Shown: positions 46,009 to 63,330 of the stretch, piece by piece | How positions within the stretch are numbered: the first letter of the stretch is position 1 | Layout: the number at the start of each line of letters is the position of its first letter | Source of the DNA: Citrobacter freundii | GTDB taxonomy: Bacteria; Pseudomonadota; Gammaproteobacteria; Enterobacterales; Enterobacteriaceae | Assembly: GCF_029717145.1 (NCBI RefSeq) | Contig: NZ_CP099222.1 | Coordinates: 4,154,001 to 4,218,000, forward strand | DNA length: 64,000 nucleotides | Reading direction: 5' to 3' | Program-made: the position numbers and the translations under genes | Notes under the pieces: model-generated | What the model was told of the DNA's origin: nothing | Databases searched by the model: none | What the model saw: only the letters and a program-made list of their open reading frames with translations

Positions 46009-46103
46009 TTCCTCTCTCCCGTCTCGCTTTGACTAACATCCTTCTTCCGTCCGTTGTATAGTGACTCCTCTCTTGCTGGTTACTCTGTGCTTTCGAGGTG
46101 TTT

Positions 46104-46451
46104 ATGCTTGATGTAAAGAATCAGGATATCTCCATCCCCGATACCGTTGTCGTGCTCTGTACCGCCCCGGATGAAGCAACCGCTCAGGATCTGGCCGCTA
46201 AAGTACTGGCGGAAAAACTGGCCGCCTGCGTCACACTGCTGCCCGGCGCTACCTCCCTCTATTATTGGGAAGGCAAGCTGGAGCAGGAATATGAAGTCCA
46301 GATGATCTTAAAAACCGCAGTTTCACACCAGCAAGCACTTCTCGATTGCCTGAAGTCACATCACCCGTACCAAACACCTGAACTTCTGGTTTTACCCGTC
46401 ACTCACGGAGATTTTGATTACCGCTCATGGCTCAACGCATCCTTACGCTGA
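46104..46451 (+). CDS. cutA: CutA1, divalent-cation tolerance protein
   Basis: 115 residues from ATG 46104 (MLDVKNQDI), two codons after a GTG. Trimeric PII-like fold; signature [25 protein letters not shown] and YYWEGKLE. Implicated in copper tolerance, though the role in E. coli is debated. Overlaps the start of dsbD by 25 bp. Confidence 0.95.
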   Translation: MLDVKNQDISIPDTVVVLCTAPDEATAQDLAAKVLAEKLAACVTLLPGATSLYYWEGKLEQEYEVQMILKTAVSHQQALLDCLKSHHPYQTPELLVLPVTHGDFDYRSWLNASLR

Positions 46452-48136
46452 TCCTGCTGCTCTGCAGCACATCAACTTTTGCTGGCTTATTTGACGCACC
46501 AGGTCGCTCGCAGTTTGTCCCGGCCGACCAGGCATTTGTGTTCGATTTTCAGCAAAACCAACACGTTCTGAACCTCTCCTGGCAGGTCAAAGACGGCTAT
46601 TATCTTTATCGTAAACAGATAAGCATAACCCCATCTCAGGCCGAGACTGCCGAGGTAAAATTGCCGCCCGGGGTCTGGCATGAAGATGAGTTTTACGGCA
46701 AAAGTGAAATTTATCGTCAGCAGTTGACTATCCCTGTCACCGTCAAGCAGGCTGCTGCGGGTGCGACGCTAACGGTTACCTACCAGGGCTGTGCCGACGC
46801 CGGGTTCTGTTATCCGCCTGAGACAAAAACCGTGCCGTTACGTGAAGTGGCGGCCAGTGCAGAAACGCCACCAACGACCTCTTCAGCAACGGTATCGCCA
46901 GAAGAACAACCACAACCCACGACCCAACTGCCGTTCTCCGCATTGTGGGCGCTGCTGATCGGGATTGGCATTGCCTTTACACCTTGCGTCCTGCCGATGT
47001 ACCCGCTGATTTCCGGTATCGTGCTAGGTGGAAAACAGCGCTTATCAACCGGACGAGCACTACTGCTAACCTTTATCTATGTCCAGGGAATGGCGCTCAC
47101 CTACACCGCGCTGGGTCTGGTGGTTGCCGCTGCGGGATTACAATTCCAGGCGGCGCTACAGCATCCTTATGTCCTGGTTGGCCTTGCTATCGCCTTTACG
47201 CTGCTAGCTTTATCGATGTTCGGCCTGTTCACGCTACAGCTGCCTTCATCACTGCAAACACGCCTCACGTTAATGAGTAACCGTCAGCAAGGCGGCTCTC
47301 CCGGCAGCGTATTTACAATGGGGGCGATTGCCGGTCTGATCTGTTCGCCTTGCACCACCGCCCCACTAAGCGCAATCCTGCTGTATATCGCTCAGAGCGG
47401 AAACATGTGGCTAGGCGGCGGTACGCTGTATCTGTACGCGCTGGGAATGGGACTGCCCCTGATGCTCATTACCGTCTTTGGTAACCGTCTGCTACCGAAA
47501 AGCGGCCCGTGGATGGAGCATGTCAAAACCGCCTTTGGTTTTGTCATCCTGGCGCTTCCCGTATTTTTACTGGAACGTATTATCGGTGACGAGTGGGGGA
47601 TCCGCTTGTGGTCGTTACTCGGCGTCGCGTTCTTTAGCTGGGCCTTCATTACCAGTCTGCAAGCCAAACGCCCATGGATGCGCCTTGTGCAAATAACCCT
47701 GCTCGCCGCCGCTCTTGTGAGCGTACGTCCCTTGCAGGACTGGGCATACGGTACGCCGCATGCACAAACGCAGGCACATCTGAACTTCAAACCCATCGCG
47801 ACGGTCGATGCGTTAAATCAGGCGCTGGCAGAGGCAAAAGGTAAGCCGGTGATGCTGGATCTGTATGCCGACTGGTGCGTAGCCTGCAAAGAATTTGAGA
47901 AATACACCTTCAGCGATCCGCTGGTTCAACAGGCATTAAGCAACACGGTATTACTGCAGGCGGACGTCACGGCAAATAATGCCCAGGATGTCGCACTGCT
48001 GAAGCATCTGCAGGTTTTAGGGCTGCCAACCATTTTGTTTTTTGATGCTCAGGGTAAAGAGCAGCCAAACGCGCGGGTAACAGGTTTTATGGATGCCGCA
48101 ACATTTAGCGCACATTTGCACGATCGCCAACCGTGA
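46427..48136 (+). CDS. dsbD: thiol:disulfide interchange protein DsbD
   Basis: 569 residues. Signal peptide, an N-terminal periplasmic domain with the cysteine pair in GCADAGFC, eight transmembrane helices with membrane cysteines in [11 protein letters not shown] and CSPCTTAPL, and a C-terminal thioredoxin domain with WCVAC. It passes cytoplasmic electrons from thioredoxin to periplasmic DsbC, DsbG and CcmG. Downstream of cutA. Confidence 0.97.
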   Translation: MAQRILTLILLLCSTSTFAGLFDAPGRSQFVPADQAFVFDFQQNQHVLNLSWQVKDGYYLYRKQISITPSQAETAEVKLPPGVWHEDEFYGKSEIYRQQLTIPVTVKQAAAGATLTVTYQGCADAGFCYPPETKTVPLREVAASAETPPTTSSATVSPEEQPQPTTQLPFSALWALLIGIGIAFTPCVLPMYPLISGIVLGGKQRLSTGRALLLTFIYVQGMALTYTALGLVVAAAGLQFQAALQHPYVLVGLAIAFTLLALSMFGLFTLQLPSSLQTRLTLMSNRQQGGSPGSVFTMGAIAGLICSPCTTAPLSAILLYIAQSGNMWLGGGTLYLYALGMGLPLMLITVFGNRLLPKSGPWMEHVKTAFGFVILALPVFLLERIIGDEWGIRLWSLLGVAFFSWAFITSLQAKRPWMRLVQITLLAAALVSVRPLQDWAYGTPHAQTQAHLNFKPIATVDALNQALAEAKGKPVMLDLYADWCVACKEFEKYTFSDPLVQQALSNTVLLQADVTANNAQDVALLKHLQVLGLPTILFFDAQGKEQPNARVTGFMDAATFSAHLHDRQP

Positions 48137-48171
48137 GCGACACTTGCAAAAGGAAAACGGAGGAGAATACC

Positions 48172-48747
48172 GTGCAACGTGAAGATGTCCTGGGAGAAGC
48201 CCTGAAATTACTTGAGGTGCAAGGGATAGCCAATACCACGCTGGAAATGGTGGCCGACCATATTGATTATCCGCTTGATGAGCTGCAGCGCTTCTGGCCC
48301 GATAAAGAGGCCATCTTGTACGATGCCCTGCGGTACCTTAGCCAGCGGGTAGATATCTGGCGGCGTCAGCTTCTGCTTGATGACACCCTGAGCGCTGAGC
48401 AGAAGTTACTGGCTCGCTATAACGCCCTGGCCGAATGTGTGAGCAACAATCGTTACCCCGGCTGCCTGTTCATCGCCGCCTGTACCTTCTACCCTGACCC
48501 TGGCCACCCTATCCATCAACTTGCGGATCAACAAAAAAAGGCGGCCCATGATTTTACCCATGAACTGCTGACGACGCTGGAAGTTGACGACCCGGCGATG
48601 GTCGCCAAACAGATGGAACTGGTGCTTGAAGGTTGCCTGAGCCGCATGCTGGTCAATCGTAGCCAGGCCGACGTGGAAACGGCACACCGGCTGGCGGAAG
48701 ACATCCTGCGCTTCGCTCAATGTCGTATGGGCGGTGCGCTGACCTAA
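48172..48747 (+). CDS. dscR: DscR/YjdC, TetR-family regulator
   Basis: 191 residues from GTG 48172 ([14 protein letters not shown]), behind GGAGGAG; the longer frame into dsbD is rejected. N-terminal TetR helix-turn-helix (about 5-50, [14 protein letters not shown]) and an all-helical C-terminal domain. Lies 35 bp after dsbD, so probably cotranscribed. Linked in E. coli to copper/disulfide regulation; target genes not visible from sequence. Confidence 0.9.
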   Translation: MQREDVLGEALKLLEVQGIANTTLEMVADHIDYPLDELQRFWPDKEAILYDALRYLSQRVDIWRRQLLLDDTLSAEQKLLARYNALAECVSNNRYPGCLFIAACTFYPDPGHPIHQLADQQKKAAHDFTHELLTTLEVDDPAMVAKQMELVLEGCLSRMLVNRSQADVETAHRLAEDILRFAQCRMGGALT

Positions 48748-49334
48748 GCAAACATCCCCGCCCATGCGGAGATAAGCAGACACAGCGCCATCACCCGTTG
48801 AAAACGCACCATCGCCGTGGTGGTGCGAAACACCCTGTTTACCGCCTTACCCAGCCACGCCCAGCACAACAAGCACGCCACAGATATCAGTAAGAACCAC
48901 AGCGCCATTAGCGCGACATCCCGCAGCATATGCTCACCCGTAGGGGCAAACAGACTCACCACCGCCAGCGCCATCATCCACGTTTTGGGATTGATAATCT
49001 GCAACAGTGCCGCTGCTTTGGCAGTAAAGCGATGGCGCGTTTGCCCAGCAATATTCGTTGCCGGAGCACAAAACAGCTGCCAGCTCATCCATGTCAGCCA
49101 CAGTACACCCGCCCAGCTCATCACCTGGCGTACCAGCGGATACTGGCGCAGCAGTTCACCTGCACCGGCTCCAGATATCAGCACAATGGCGCTGGCGGCC
49201 ACACAGCCGCTGACAAGCGCAGGCAGTGTGGCTCTCACGCCATAATGCTGACTGCTGGTCAACACAAGAATATTGGTGGGGCCTGGCGTTATCGAAGCAA
49301 CAAAAGCAAACAGCAAGTACGGCATAATATTCAC
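48744..49334 (-). CDS. LysE/RhtB-family amino acid exporter
   Basis: 196 residues, about six transmembrane helices, opening with the family motif [14 protein letters not shown] (about 15-28), and [11 protein letters not shown]-type second motif. An exporter of amino acids or derivatives; the substrate cannot be told. The next gene upstream on the same strand is an AraC regulator, so the regulator probably controls it. Its stop overlaps that of dscR by 4 bp. Not at this site in E. coli K-12. Confidence 0.85.
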   Translation of the reverse strand: MNIMPYLLFAFVASITPGPTNILVLTSSQHYGVRATLPALVSGCVAASAIVLISGAGAGELLRQYPLVRQVMSWAGVLWLTWMSWQLFCAPATNIAGQTRHRFTAKAAALLQIINPKTWMMALAVVSLFAPTGEHMLRDVALMALWFLLISVACLLCWAWLGKAVNRVFRTTTAMVRFQRVMALCLLISAWAGMFA

Positions 49335-49370
49335 AGGTGACTCCTTATTATTGGAGTCCTGACTGTGCCG

Positions 49371-50216
49371 TTATTTATTGGAAACGTCTGGAAGGTTTGT
49401 GCACAACTTACGGTAATGTGCAGGCGTAATCCTGTACGCCCGCTGGAACCAGCGCCCAAGATGACTTTGATCGGCAAAGCCCAGCGTTGTCGCCACAGCG
49501 ACGGGCTGTTCCCCTCGCGCCAGGAGCTGACGTGCTTTTGCCAGCCGCAACTGGATAAGCCAGGCATGCGGTGCCATATGGAATTCTCGCTTGAAACTGC
49601 GGGTCAGGGTAAAGCGGTCTGTCCCTGTCTCCCGTGCCAGATCGGAAAGGCCGATATTGTCGCCCATATGCGCATGCATATAGTCCCGCGCTCGATGCGC
49701 CATTGCACAACCCTGTATTTGTGATGGCAGACGCTTACGCCACCGACAATGTGCCGTGAGCTGAGTCAGCAAATTATCCATATTGCTTTGCTGCACGATA
49801 CGCATTTCATCGGTATGCAGTGAACCAAATGTCTCACCAATCGCCCGAACCAGATGCGGCTCACGGGTCAGCGTTTGGTTAAAGTGCAGTGAATAGCTAC
49901 CCGGAGTAGCCTCGTACAGCCCATGTAACGTGTGGGTCAGCCACTGTTCATCAAGGTAAAAGGTCAGATAGGTAAAACCGCCTGCAACCGGGGCATCACC
50001 ATCATGGATTTCACCCGGTTCTAGCAGAAACGCATCACCCGGCTGGCTGTGATGACGCTCCCGGCGACAGTGAAACTGCTGGGTACCGGAAAGGGTGAGC
50101 CCCACCAGATAGCTGTCATGCCAGTGCGGGTCAAAGGCATGGCCTTCAAAGTGCGCCTTAATAGTCTCAATACCGGTATCGGCATGCTGTCGTAGTTCAA
50201 GCCAGTCGTTTGCCAT
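49371..50216 (-). CDS. AraC-family regulator, likely of the LysE exporter
   Basis: 281 residues from ATG 50216 (MANDWLELRQHAD), behind GGAGG; the frame continues 25 codons upstream without a better site. N-terminal cupin-like sensor (HWHDSYLVGLTLSG, PGEIHDG, about 30-75), C-terminal tandem AraC HTH (about 180-275; LARETGTDRFTLTRSFKREFHMAPHAW, then TTLGFADQSHLGRWFQRAYRITPAHYR). Ends 36 bp before the exporter. Confidence 0.85.
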   Translation of the reverse strand: MANDWLELRQHADTGIETIKAHFEGHAFDPHWHDSYLVGLTLSGTQQFHCRRERHHSQPGDAFLLEPGEIHDGDAPVAGGFTYLTFYLDEQWLTHTLHGLYEATPGSYSLHFNQTLTREPHLVRAIGETFGSLHTDEMRIVQQSNMDNLLTQLTAHCRWRKRLPSQIQGCAMAHRARDYMHAHMGDNIGLSDLARETGTDRFTLTRSFKREFHMAPHAWLIQLRLAKARQLLARGEQPVAVATTLGFADQSHLGRWFQRAYRITPAHYRKLCTNLPDVSNK

Positions 50217-50385
50217 ACTGCCCTCCTCTCGCTGCCAGCATTGCCTGGTTAAATCACACCTGTCTGGAAGATTTGTGCAAACGTCAGGCATAAACGTACA
50301 GACTGCCGTAATATTAAGCGGTTGAACAGCTTTTCACGATATTTGATTGACTGCCAGGCGTGAATGCGGTTTAATGCGCCCCGTT

Positions 50386-50461
50386 GCCCGGATAGCTCAG
50401 TCGGTAGAGCAGGGGATTGAAAATCCCCGTGTCCTTGGTTCGATTCCGAGTCCGGGCACCA
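50386..50461 (+). tRNA. pheU: tRNA-Phe (anticodon GAA)
   Basis: 76 nt: GCCCGGATAGCTCAGTCGG, anticodon loop in GGATTGAAAATCC, TTCGATTCC T-arm, CCGGGCACCA. Equals E. coli tRNA-Phe. The 3' half and following terminator recur at 55518-55594, the pattern left by tRNA-targeting integration. In E. coli pheU and pheV are frequent island integration sites. Confidence 0.97.
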
Positions 50462-50499
50462 CTATTTAGAAAAACCAGCCTAAGGGCTGGTTTTTTGCT
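50422..50499 (+). repeat. left att-like direct repeat (3' part of pheU and terminator)
   Basis: 78 bp covering the tRNA-Phe anticodon-stem 3' side to past the terminator. Its copy at 55518-55594 has about seven differences and one single-base deletion. Confidence 0.75.
50470..50498 (+). terminator. terminator of tRNA-Phe
   Basis: Stem AACCAGCC / GGCTGGTT with TAAG loop, followed by TTTTTTGC. Confidence 0.92.
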
Positions 50500-50897
50500 T
50501 TCTGGGGTTACGGTAGATTTCTGGTCACTTTGACCGCTGATGTCATTACCTAGCTTTCGCCATCCAGTCTGAGGATATTGATGGCACTGAAAAATTTGTG
50601 ACCTTTTTTAAGTTGTCCACTCAGGATTTCTGTAACTTCTTTGCGCTTCCTTTCCTTGTGGCTCATTCAGATTTAATGGAGAGCATTAAACTATATTGCT
50701 TTCGGAATAAAATAATCCTGAACGCCTTATCTTGATAGCCTCGATTTTGGGTATAGAACCTATTCACATCGGTAGAGGCGCCAGCATAAGCAAATGGATA
50801 ACGCGACTAAAAAAATAGCGTTATAAAGGTAGCTTTCGTTCCCTTTAATAACTTATTTAGTGTTGTTGGCGTATGCTGGCGCGACATCGTCGTCTCC
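50500..50897. other. intergenic DNA at the left end of the pheU island, with a 38-codon relic ORF
   Basis: No full gene. On the minus strand 50550-50666 is a 38-codon open frame (MSHKERKRKEVTEILSGQL...), resembling the first residues of some transposase helix-turn-helix domains but stopping early, so at best a remnant. Nearer to 50898 the sequence forms GTTGGCGTATGCTGGCGCGAC. AT-rich, with no clear terminator for the peroxidase gene. Confidence 0.4.
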
Positions 50898-54680
<3,783 letters not shown>

Positions 54681-55517
54681 TTCTCTCAGTAATGATTATG
54701 AAAGGCACGAAAAGGCGAAGCCGGTAAGCGGCACTCGAATTACGCGCCTGGAATTGCTAACTGAGCGAATAGGTAGAGCGACTTCGAGCTCCGGGTGGAC
54801 GCACAACCTATATATCACCCTTTAACGTCACAAAAGACCCTATGATAGATATGCTCAGCCCCCACTGGAAAATCGCGACGACTTACTTTGCCAAACTGAT
54901 AGCAGGCTTCAGACAAGCGACCCCTTAATATTGAATAAAGCCAAAAAAATAACATCCGTCAATTAGTAGCAACTATTTTTAAATTTCGAATGGCAAAAAA
55001 AATCATCAATATTACATAGCTAATACATCACCCAGAATTTAATCGTTCATCATTGCGTTAACAGTCGCACATTAATTTCCTTTAAATTCAATATTCTACA
55101 AAACCCATCCAGACAAGTATTGAATAAATCATAAAGAAAAAATTGAACACCCATCAAGCCGCACTAATAAAAATGATATAAAAGTTTAAATGGCGACAAT
55201 AAAAATAATACATCCTCATTACCGCGACGCTGAAATTCCGGAGCTAAACTATATTAATATATCATTACCAACATAAATGAAGTTATTATATGTAATGTTA
55301 AATTTTCTTATGCGGTTTAAATTATGATTTTCCTGACTGGATATACGGAATAGCCTCGGATTTCCTGGAGGTTTTACTGGATAACGTCGGAATGTAAGGA
55401 CGCACGGAAAATTCAGATGACTTCCTTGAAAGAAGTTATTTCGCGATAGGATCGAAGCTAAATAGGGTACACTGGCAAGATGGACATTTAACAGCCAAAT
55501 TTGACATGAGTTTTGAT
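54681..55517. other. AT-rich gene-free stretch upstream of the peroxidase gene
   Basis: 837 bp with no credible gene; several short frames on both strands lack ribosome sites or similarity. Would contain the promoter of the peroxidase gene. Notably AT-rich from about 54950 to 55330, unlike neighbouring core DNA, supporting foreign origin. Confidence 0.6.
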
Positions 55518-55594
55518 AATCCCCGTGTCCTTGGTTCGATTCCGAGTCCAGCACCACTATTTAGAAGAAGCAGCCTACGGGCTGGTTTTTTGCT
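55518..55594 (+). repeat. right att-like repeat: truncated, degenerate pheU 3' end with terminator
   Basis: 77 bp, AATCCCCGTGTCCTTGG to TTTTTTGCT, copy of 50422-50499 in the same orientation. Lacks the 5' half of a tRNA; a base is missing within the acceptor stem (CCGGGCACC to CCAGCACC), so it is not functional. Confidence 0.85.
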
Positions 55595-55828
55595 ATTGTA
55601 TTTCCCAAGGCTTTTCAGCCAATCCCAAGCCATCTCCTTATCAATTACCCGCAACCGTCGCTACTACCCCCCATAAATTAATGGGCAGTTAGATTTTATA
55701 ATTAAAGAAGAATGCTTTGTCGTTTACGGGCAGGATAAAGGACATTTTACGCGGACAGAAGAGAGGCTTTCGCTGGACAGATACGGCGCTGACGCGGCTA
55801 TCCACCCGCTTTCACATACAACAGACGC
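55595..55828. other. intergenic DNA between att repeat and rrn terminators
   Basis: About 230 bp, no gene recognised. Marks the return to chromosomal backbone on the far side of the inserted element. Confidence 0.5.
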
Positions 55829-55857
55829 AAAAAAGCCCATCCGTCAGGATGGGCTTC
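55829..55857 (-). terminator. rrn terminator T2
   Basis: Stem AAGCCCATCC / GGATGGGCTT with T-run on the minus strand, matching rrnB T2 (GGCCATCC..GGATGGCC) in position and form. Confidence 0.88.
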
Positions 55858-55995
55858 TTCACTTGTTTGATGCCTGGCAGTTTATGGCGGGCGTCCTGCC
55901 CGCCACCCTGCGGGCCGTTGCTTCGCAACGTTCAAATCCGCTCCTGGCAGATTTGTCCTACTCAGGAGAGCACTCACCGACAGACAACAGATAAA

Positions 55996-56030
55996 ACAAA
56001 AGGCCCAGTCTTTCGACTGAGCCTTTTGTT
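55996..56030 (-). terminator. rrn terminator T1
   Basis: Stem ACAAAAGGC.CAGTC / GACTG.GCCTTTTGT with TTTCG loop directly after the 5S gene; near identical to rrnB T1. The DNA between T1 and T2 contains a partial 5S-like sequence (GCCTGGCAG), as in rrnB. Confidence 0.93.
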
Positions 56031-56038
56031 TCTGTTTG

Positions 56039-56158
56039 ATGCCTGGCAGTTCCCTACTCTCGCATGGGGAGACCCCACACTACCATCGGCGCTACGGCGT
56101 TTCACTTCTGAGTTCGGCATGGGGTCAGGTGGGACCACCGCGCTACAGCCGCCAGGCA
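56039..56158 (-). rRNA. rrf: 5S ribosomal RNA
   Basis: 120 nt, TGCCTGGCGGC at the 5' end and CTGCCAGGCAT at the 3' end; full-length match in form to E. coli 5S. Confidence 0.97.
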
Positions 56159-56250
56159 AATTCTGTTATCAGACCGCTTTTGCGTTCTGATTTTATCTGT
56201 ATCAAGCTGAATTTGATGTCTTTCTTTCGCCAAAACATCTTTGGCGTTGT

Positions 56251-59160
<2,910 letters not shown>

Positions 59161-59377
59161 TCACAACCCGAAGATGTTTCGTAAAACACATCGTGTTGCG
59201 AAAATTTGAGAGACTCGAACACACCGCTTATCTGTTCTTATTACGGAGAACAGACACAGTGTGTCGTTTCAATTTTCAGCTTGATCCAGATTTTTAAAGA
59301 GCAAATATCTCAAACGTAACTCACTGAGTTAGTTTTGAGATATCGATGGGTTGTGCCTTTCACTCACGACCAGCAAG

Positions 59378-59452
59378 TGGCGTCCCCTAGGGGATTCGAA
59401 CCCCTGTTGCCGCCGTGAAAGGGCGGAGTCCTAACCGCTAGACGAAGGGGAC
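59378..59452 (-). tRNA. gltT: tRNA-Glu (anticodon TTC) in the 16S-23S spacer
   Basis: 75 nt: GTCCCCTTCGTCTAGCGG, anticodon stem-loop CCGCCCTTTCACGGCGG, TTCGAATCC, CGCCA encoded. The single tRNA-Glu spacer type corresponds to E. coli rrnB, C, E and G. The D-loop is one base shorter than in E. coli. Confidence 0.96.
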
Positions 59453-59540
59453 ACGGAGTGTCACGACTTCGCAGCCGTCTTGCTTCTTTACTTTTCATCA
59501 GACAATCTGTGTGAGCACTACAAAGAACGTTTCTTTAAGG

Positions 59541-61082
<1,542 letters not shown>

Positions 61083-61216
61083 AAGTTTGATGCTCGTGAA
61101 TTAAACTTCGTAATGAATTACGTATGTTCACTCAGAGACTTGGTATTCATTTTTCGTCTTGCGACGTTTAAGAATCCGTATCTTCGAGTGCCCACACAGA
61201 TTGTCTGATAAATTGT

Positions 61217-61225
61217 TAAAGAGCA
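61217..61225 (-). promoter_or_regulatory. boxA antitermination site of the rrn leader
   Basis: TGCTCTTTA on the minus strand, the conserved boxA bound by NusB-S10 for rrn antitermination, followed by ACAATTTATCAGACAATC as in other rrn leaders. Confidence 0.9.
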
Positions 61226-61263
61226 GTGCAACACGGCTTTCGCTCACTGTTGCGAGGTGGCGT

Positions 61264-61291
61264 ATATTACGCTTTCCTCTTTCAGAGTCAA
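61264..61291 (-). promoter_or_regulatory. rrn promoter P2
   Basis: -35 TTGACT (61286-61291), -10 TAATAT (61264-61269), 16-bp spacer. Confidence 0.88.
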
Positions 61292-61373
61292 CCGTTTATT
61301 TTCAGGTTTTTCTCTTCAACCGAACCGGCTGTTTGTGTGAAGTGATTCACATCCGCCGTGTCGATGGAGGCGC

Positions 61374-61440
61374 ATTATAGGGAGTTCTCTGGCGCCCGCA
61401 ACCCTTAAATTACAGAAAAATGACTGACTGCTGCATTCCA
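61374..61440 (-). promoter_or_regulatory. rrn promoter P1 with UP element
   Basis: -10 TATAAT (61374-61379), GCGCC discriminator, -35 TTGCGG (61396-61401), 16-bp spacer; the upstream 61403-61425 is A/T-rich (CATTTTTCTGTAATTTAAGG) as in an UP element. Growth-rate and ppGpp control expected. Confidence 0.88.
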
Positions 61441-61477
61441 CAGCAAAACCCCGCCTTATACCCATTTACACACAGAG

Positions 61478-61486
61478 TTATCCACA
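61478..61486 (+). promoter_or_regulatory. perfect DnaA box between rrn P1 and dcuS
   Basis: TTATCCACA, the strong R1-type DnaA recognition sequence, about 80 bp upstream of P1. A single 9-mer may be chance; no AT-rich unwinding element or box cluster is present. Confidence 0.45.
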
Positions 61487-61698
61487 AAGCCGTCAAAATC
61501 TCTAACCTCATATTACGGAATCCCATGGAAATCGACCTGGAATTCCCTATCCTATAGAGAAGAAACCAACGCATACCCGTTTTCTACTCTATATATAAGG
61601 AGAGCAAACGGCAGTAGCCCCATAATCCCCCTACCATCTTTGAATTACGTATCCCATCAGGTGATAATAACCACACAATCAGTCATTCCAGGACCGTG

Positions 61699-63330
61699 AT
61701 GAGAAACGCTCTGCAACGTACTGCTATACGCAAACGCCCGATGAAGCTCGGCACCACCGTGATCCTCATGGTCAGTGCTGTACTTTTCTCCGTGCTGCTC
61801 GTCGTTCATCTGATTTACTTCTCACAAATTAGCAATATGACGCGCGATGCCTTAGCGGACAAAGCCCTTGCGGTGGCCCGAACGCTGGCTGACTCCCCGG
61901 AGATCCGTCAGGGTCTGCAGAAAGTGCCTCAAGAAAGTGGCATTCAAGCGATTGCCCAGGCGGTGAATAAAAGCAACGACTTCCTGTTCATCGTCGTCAC
62001 GAATATGCAAAGCATCCGTTATTCACATCCCGAGGCCCAGCGAATCGGCCAGCGGTTTAAAGGCGACGATATTTTGTTGGCCCTGGAAGGGAAAGAAAAC
62101 GTCGCAATTAATCGCGGCTTTCTGGCTAAAGCACTGCGTGTGTTTACCCCCATCTATGACGAAAACCACCGCCAAATTGGCGTCGTGTCGATTGGCCTTG
62201 AGCTCAGCAGAGTCACTGAACAGATTAATGACAGTCGCGACAGTATCTTCTGGTCCGTCTTATTTGGTGTTCTGGTTGGCTTGTTGGGTACCTGGGTGTT
62301 GGTCAAGGTGCTCAAACGTATTCTGTTTGGCCTCGAACCCTATGAAATCTCCAACCTGTTTGAACAGCGCCAGGCGATGCTGCACTCTATAAAGGAAGGC
62401 GTAATTGCCGTTGACGACAGTGGTGAAGTCACGCTGATAAACCAGGCGGCCCAGGAACTGCTGGATTACCGCAAGTCACAAGACGATGCACAACTCTCCA
62501 CGCTCAGTCATGCCTGGTCACAGGTGGTCGATTTTTCTGAAGTCTTACGTGATGGAACACCACGGCGCGATGAAGAGATCACCGTGAAAGACCGGCTACT
62601 GCTGATCAACACTGTGCCGGTCCTCAGCAACGGCAAAATCATCGGTGCTATTTCAACGTTCAGGGATAAGACGGAAGTCCGTAAACTAATGCAACGCCTT
62701 GATGGTATGGTCAACTATGCCGATGCACTTCGTGAACGATCCCACGAATTCATGAATAAGTTGCACGTGATTCTGGGATTATTGCATCTGAAAAGTTATA
62801 AGCAGTTGGAAACTTATATAATTAAGACAGCCAACAACTATCAGGAAGAAATCGGCTCATTGCTGGGAAAAATAAAGTCCCCGGTTATCGCGGGATTTTT
62901 ACTCAGTAAGATTAATCGCACATCCGATTTAGGCCATACCCTTGTCATTAGTAATGAAAGTCAATTACCGGAAAACAGCAATGAAGATCAAGTGACCGTG
63001 CTGATTACCGTTCTGGGGAATTTGATTGAAAACGCACTGGAAGCGTTAGGTCAAGAAGCCGGTGGTGAGATCAGCGTATCCTTACACTATCGACACGGCT
63101 GGTTACATTGTGAAGTTAATGACGATGGTCCGGGGATCGCTCCCGATCGCATTGACCACATATTTGAGAAAGGCGTCTCGTCAAAAGGAAGCGAACGGGG
63201 CGTTGGTTTAGCGCTTGTTAAACAGCAGGTTGAAAGTGTTGGCGGCAATATCGCCGTCGAATCTGAACCTGGGATCTTCACCCAATTTTTTGTACAGTTA
63301 CCGTGGAATGGTGAGAGGGCCAGCAGATGA
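61699..63330 (+). CDS. dcuS: C4-dicarboxylate sensor histidine kinase DcuS
   Basis: 543 residues from ATG 61699 (one codon after a GTG), equal to E. coli DcuS. Transmembrane helices at about 20-42 and 181-203 flank a periplasmic PAS-type domain that binds fumarate and succinate; then a cytoplasmic PAS, the histidine region RERSHEFMNKLH (H349 by E. coli alignment) and an ATPase domain (ENALEAL, DDGPGI, GVGLALVKQQ). It signals to DcuR, activating frdABCD and dcu genes. Overlaps dcuR by 4 bp. Confidence 0.97.
   Translation: MRNALQRTAIRKRPMKLGTTVILMVSAVLFSVLLVVHLIYFSQISNMTRDALADKALAVARTLADSPEIRQGLQKVPQESGIQAIAQAVNKSNDFLFIVVTNMQSIRYSHPEAQRIGQRFKGDDILLALEGKENVAINRGFLAKALRVFTPIYDENHRQIGVVSIGLELSRVTEQINDSRDSIFWSVLFGVLVGLLGTWVLVKVLKRILFGLEPYEISNLFEQRQAMLHSIKEGVIAVDDSGEVTLINQAAQELLDYRKSQDDAQLSTLSHAWSQVVDFSEVLRDGTPRRDEEITVKDRLLLINTVPVLSNGKIIGAISTFRDKTEVRKLMQRLDGMVNYADALRERSHEFMNKLHVILGLLHLKSYKQLETYIIKTANNYQEEIGSLLGKIKSPVIAGFLLSKINRTSDLGHTLVISNESQLPENSNEDQVTVLITVLGNLIENALEALGQEAGGEISVSLHYRHGWLHCEVNDDGPGIAPDRIDHIFEKGVSSKGSERGVGLALVKQQVESVGGNIAVESEPGIFTQFFVQLPWNGERASR

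Noticed and set aside
54755-54810. Possible tRNA-like D-arm sequence (AACTGAGCGAATAGGTAGAGC)
   Set aside because: No matching acceptor, anticodon or T-arm could be paired; chance similarity.
55249-55557. 102-codon minus-strand frame overlapping the right att repeat
   Set aside because: No ribosome-binding site, AT-driven composition, and it covers the tRNA-derived repeat; no protein family resemblance.
55717-56190. 157-codon frame across rrn T1/T2 and 5S
   Set aside because: Lies over terminators and the 5S gene; a structural RNA shadow.
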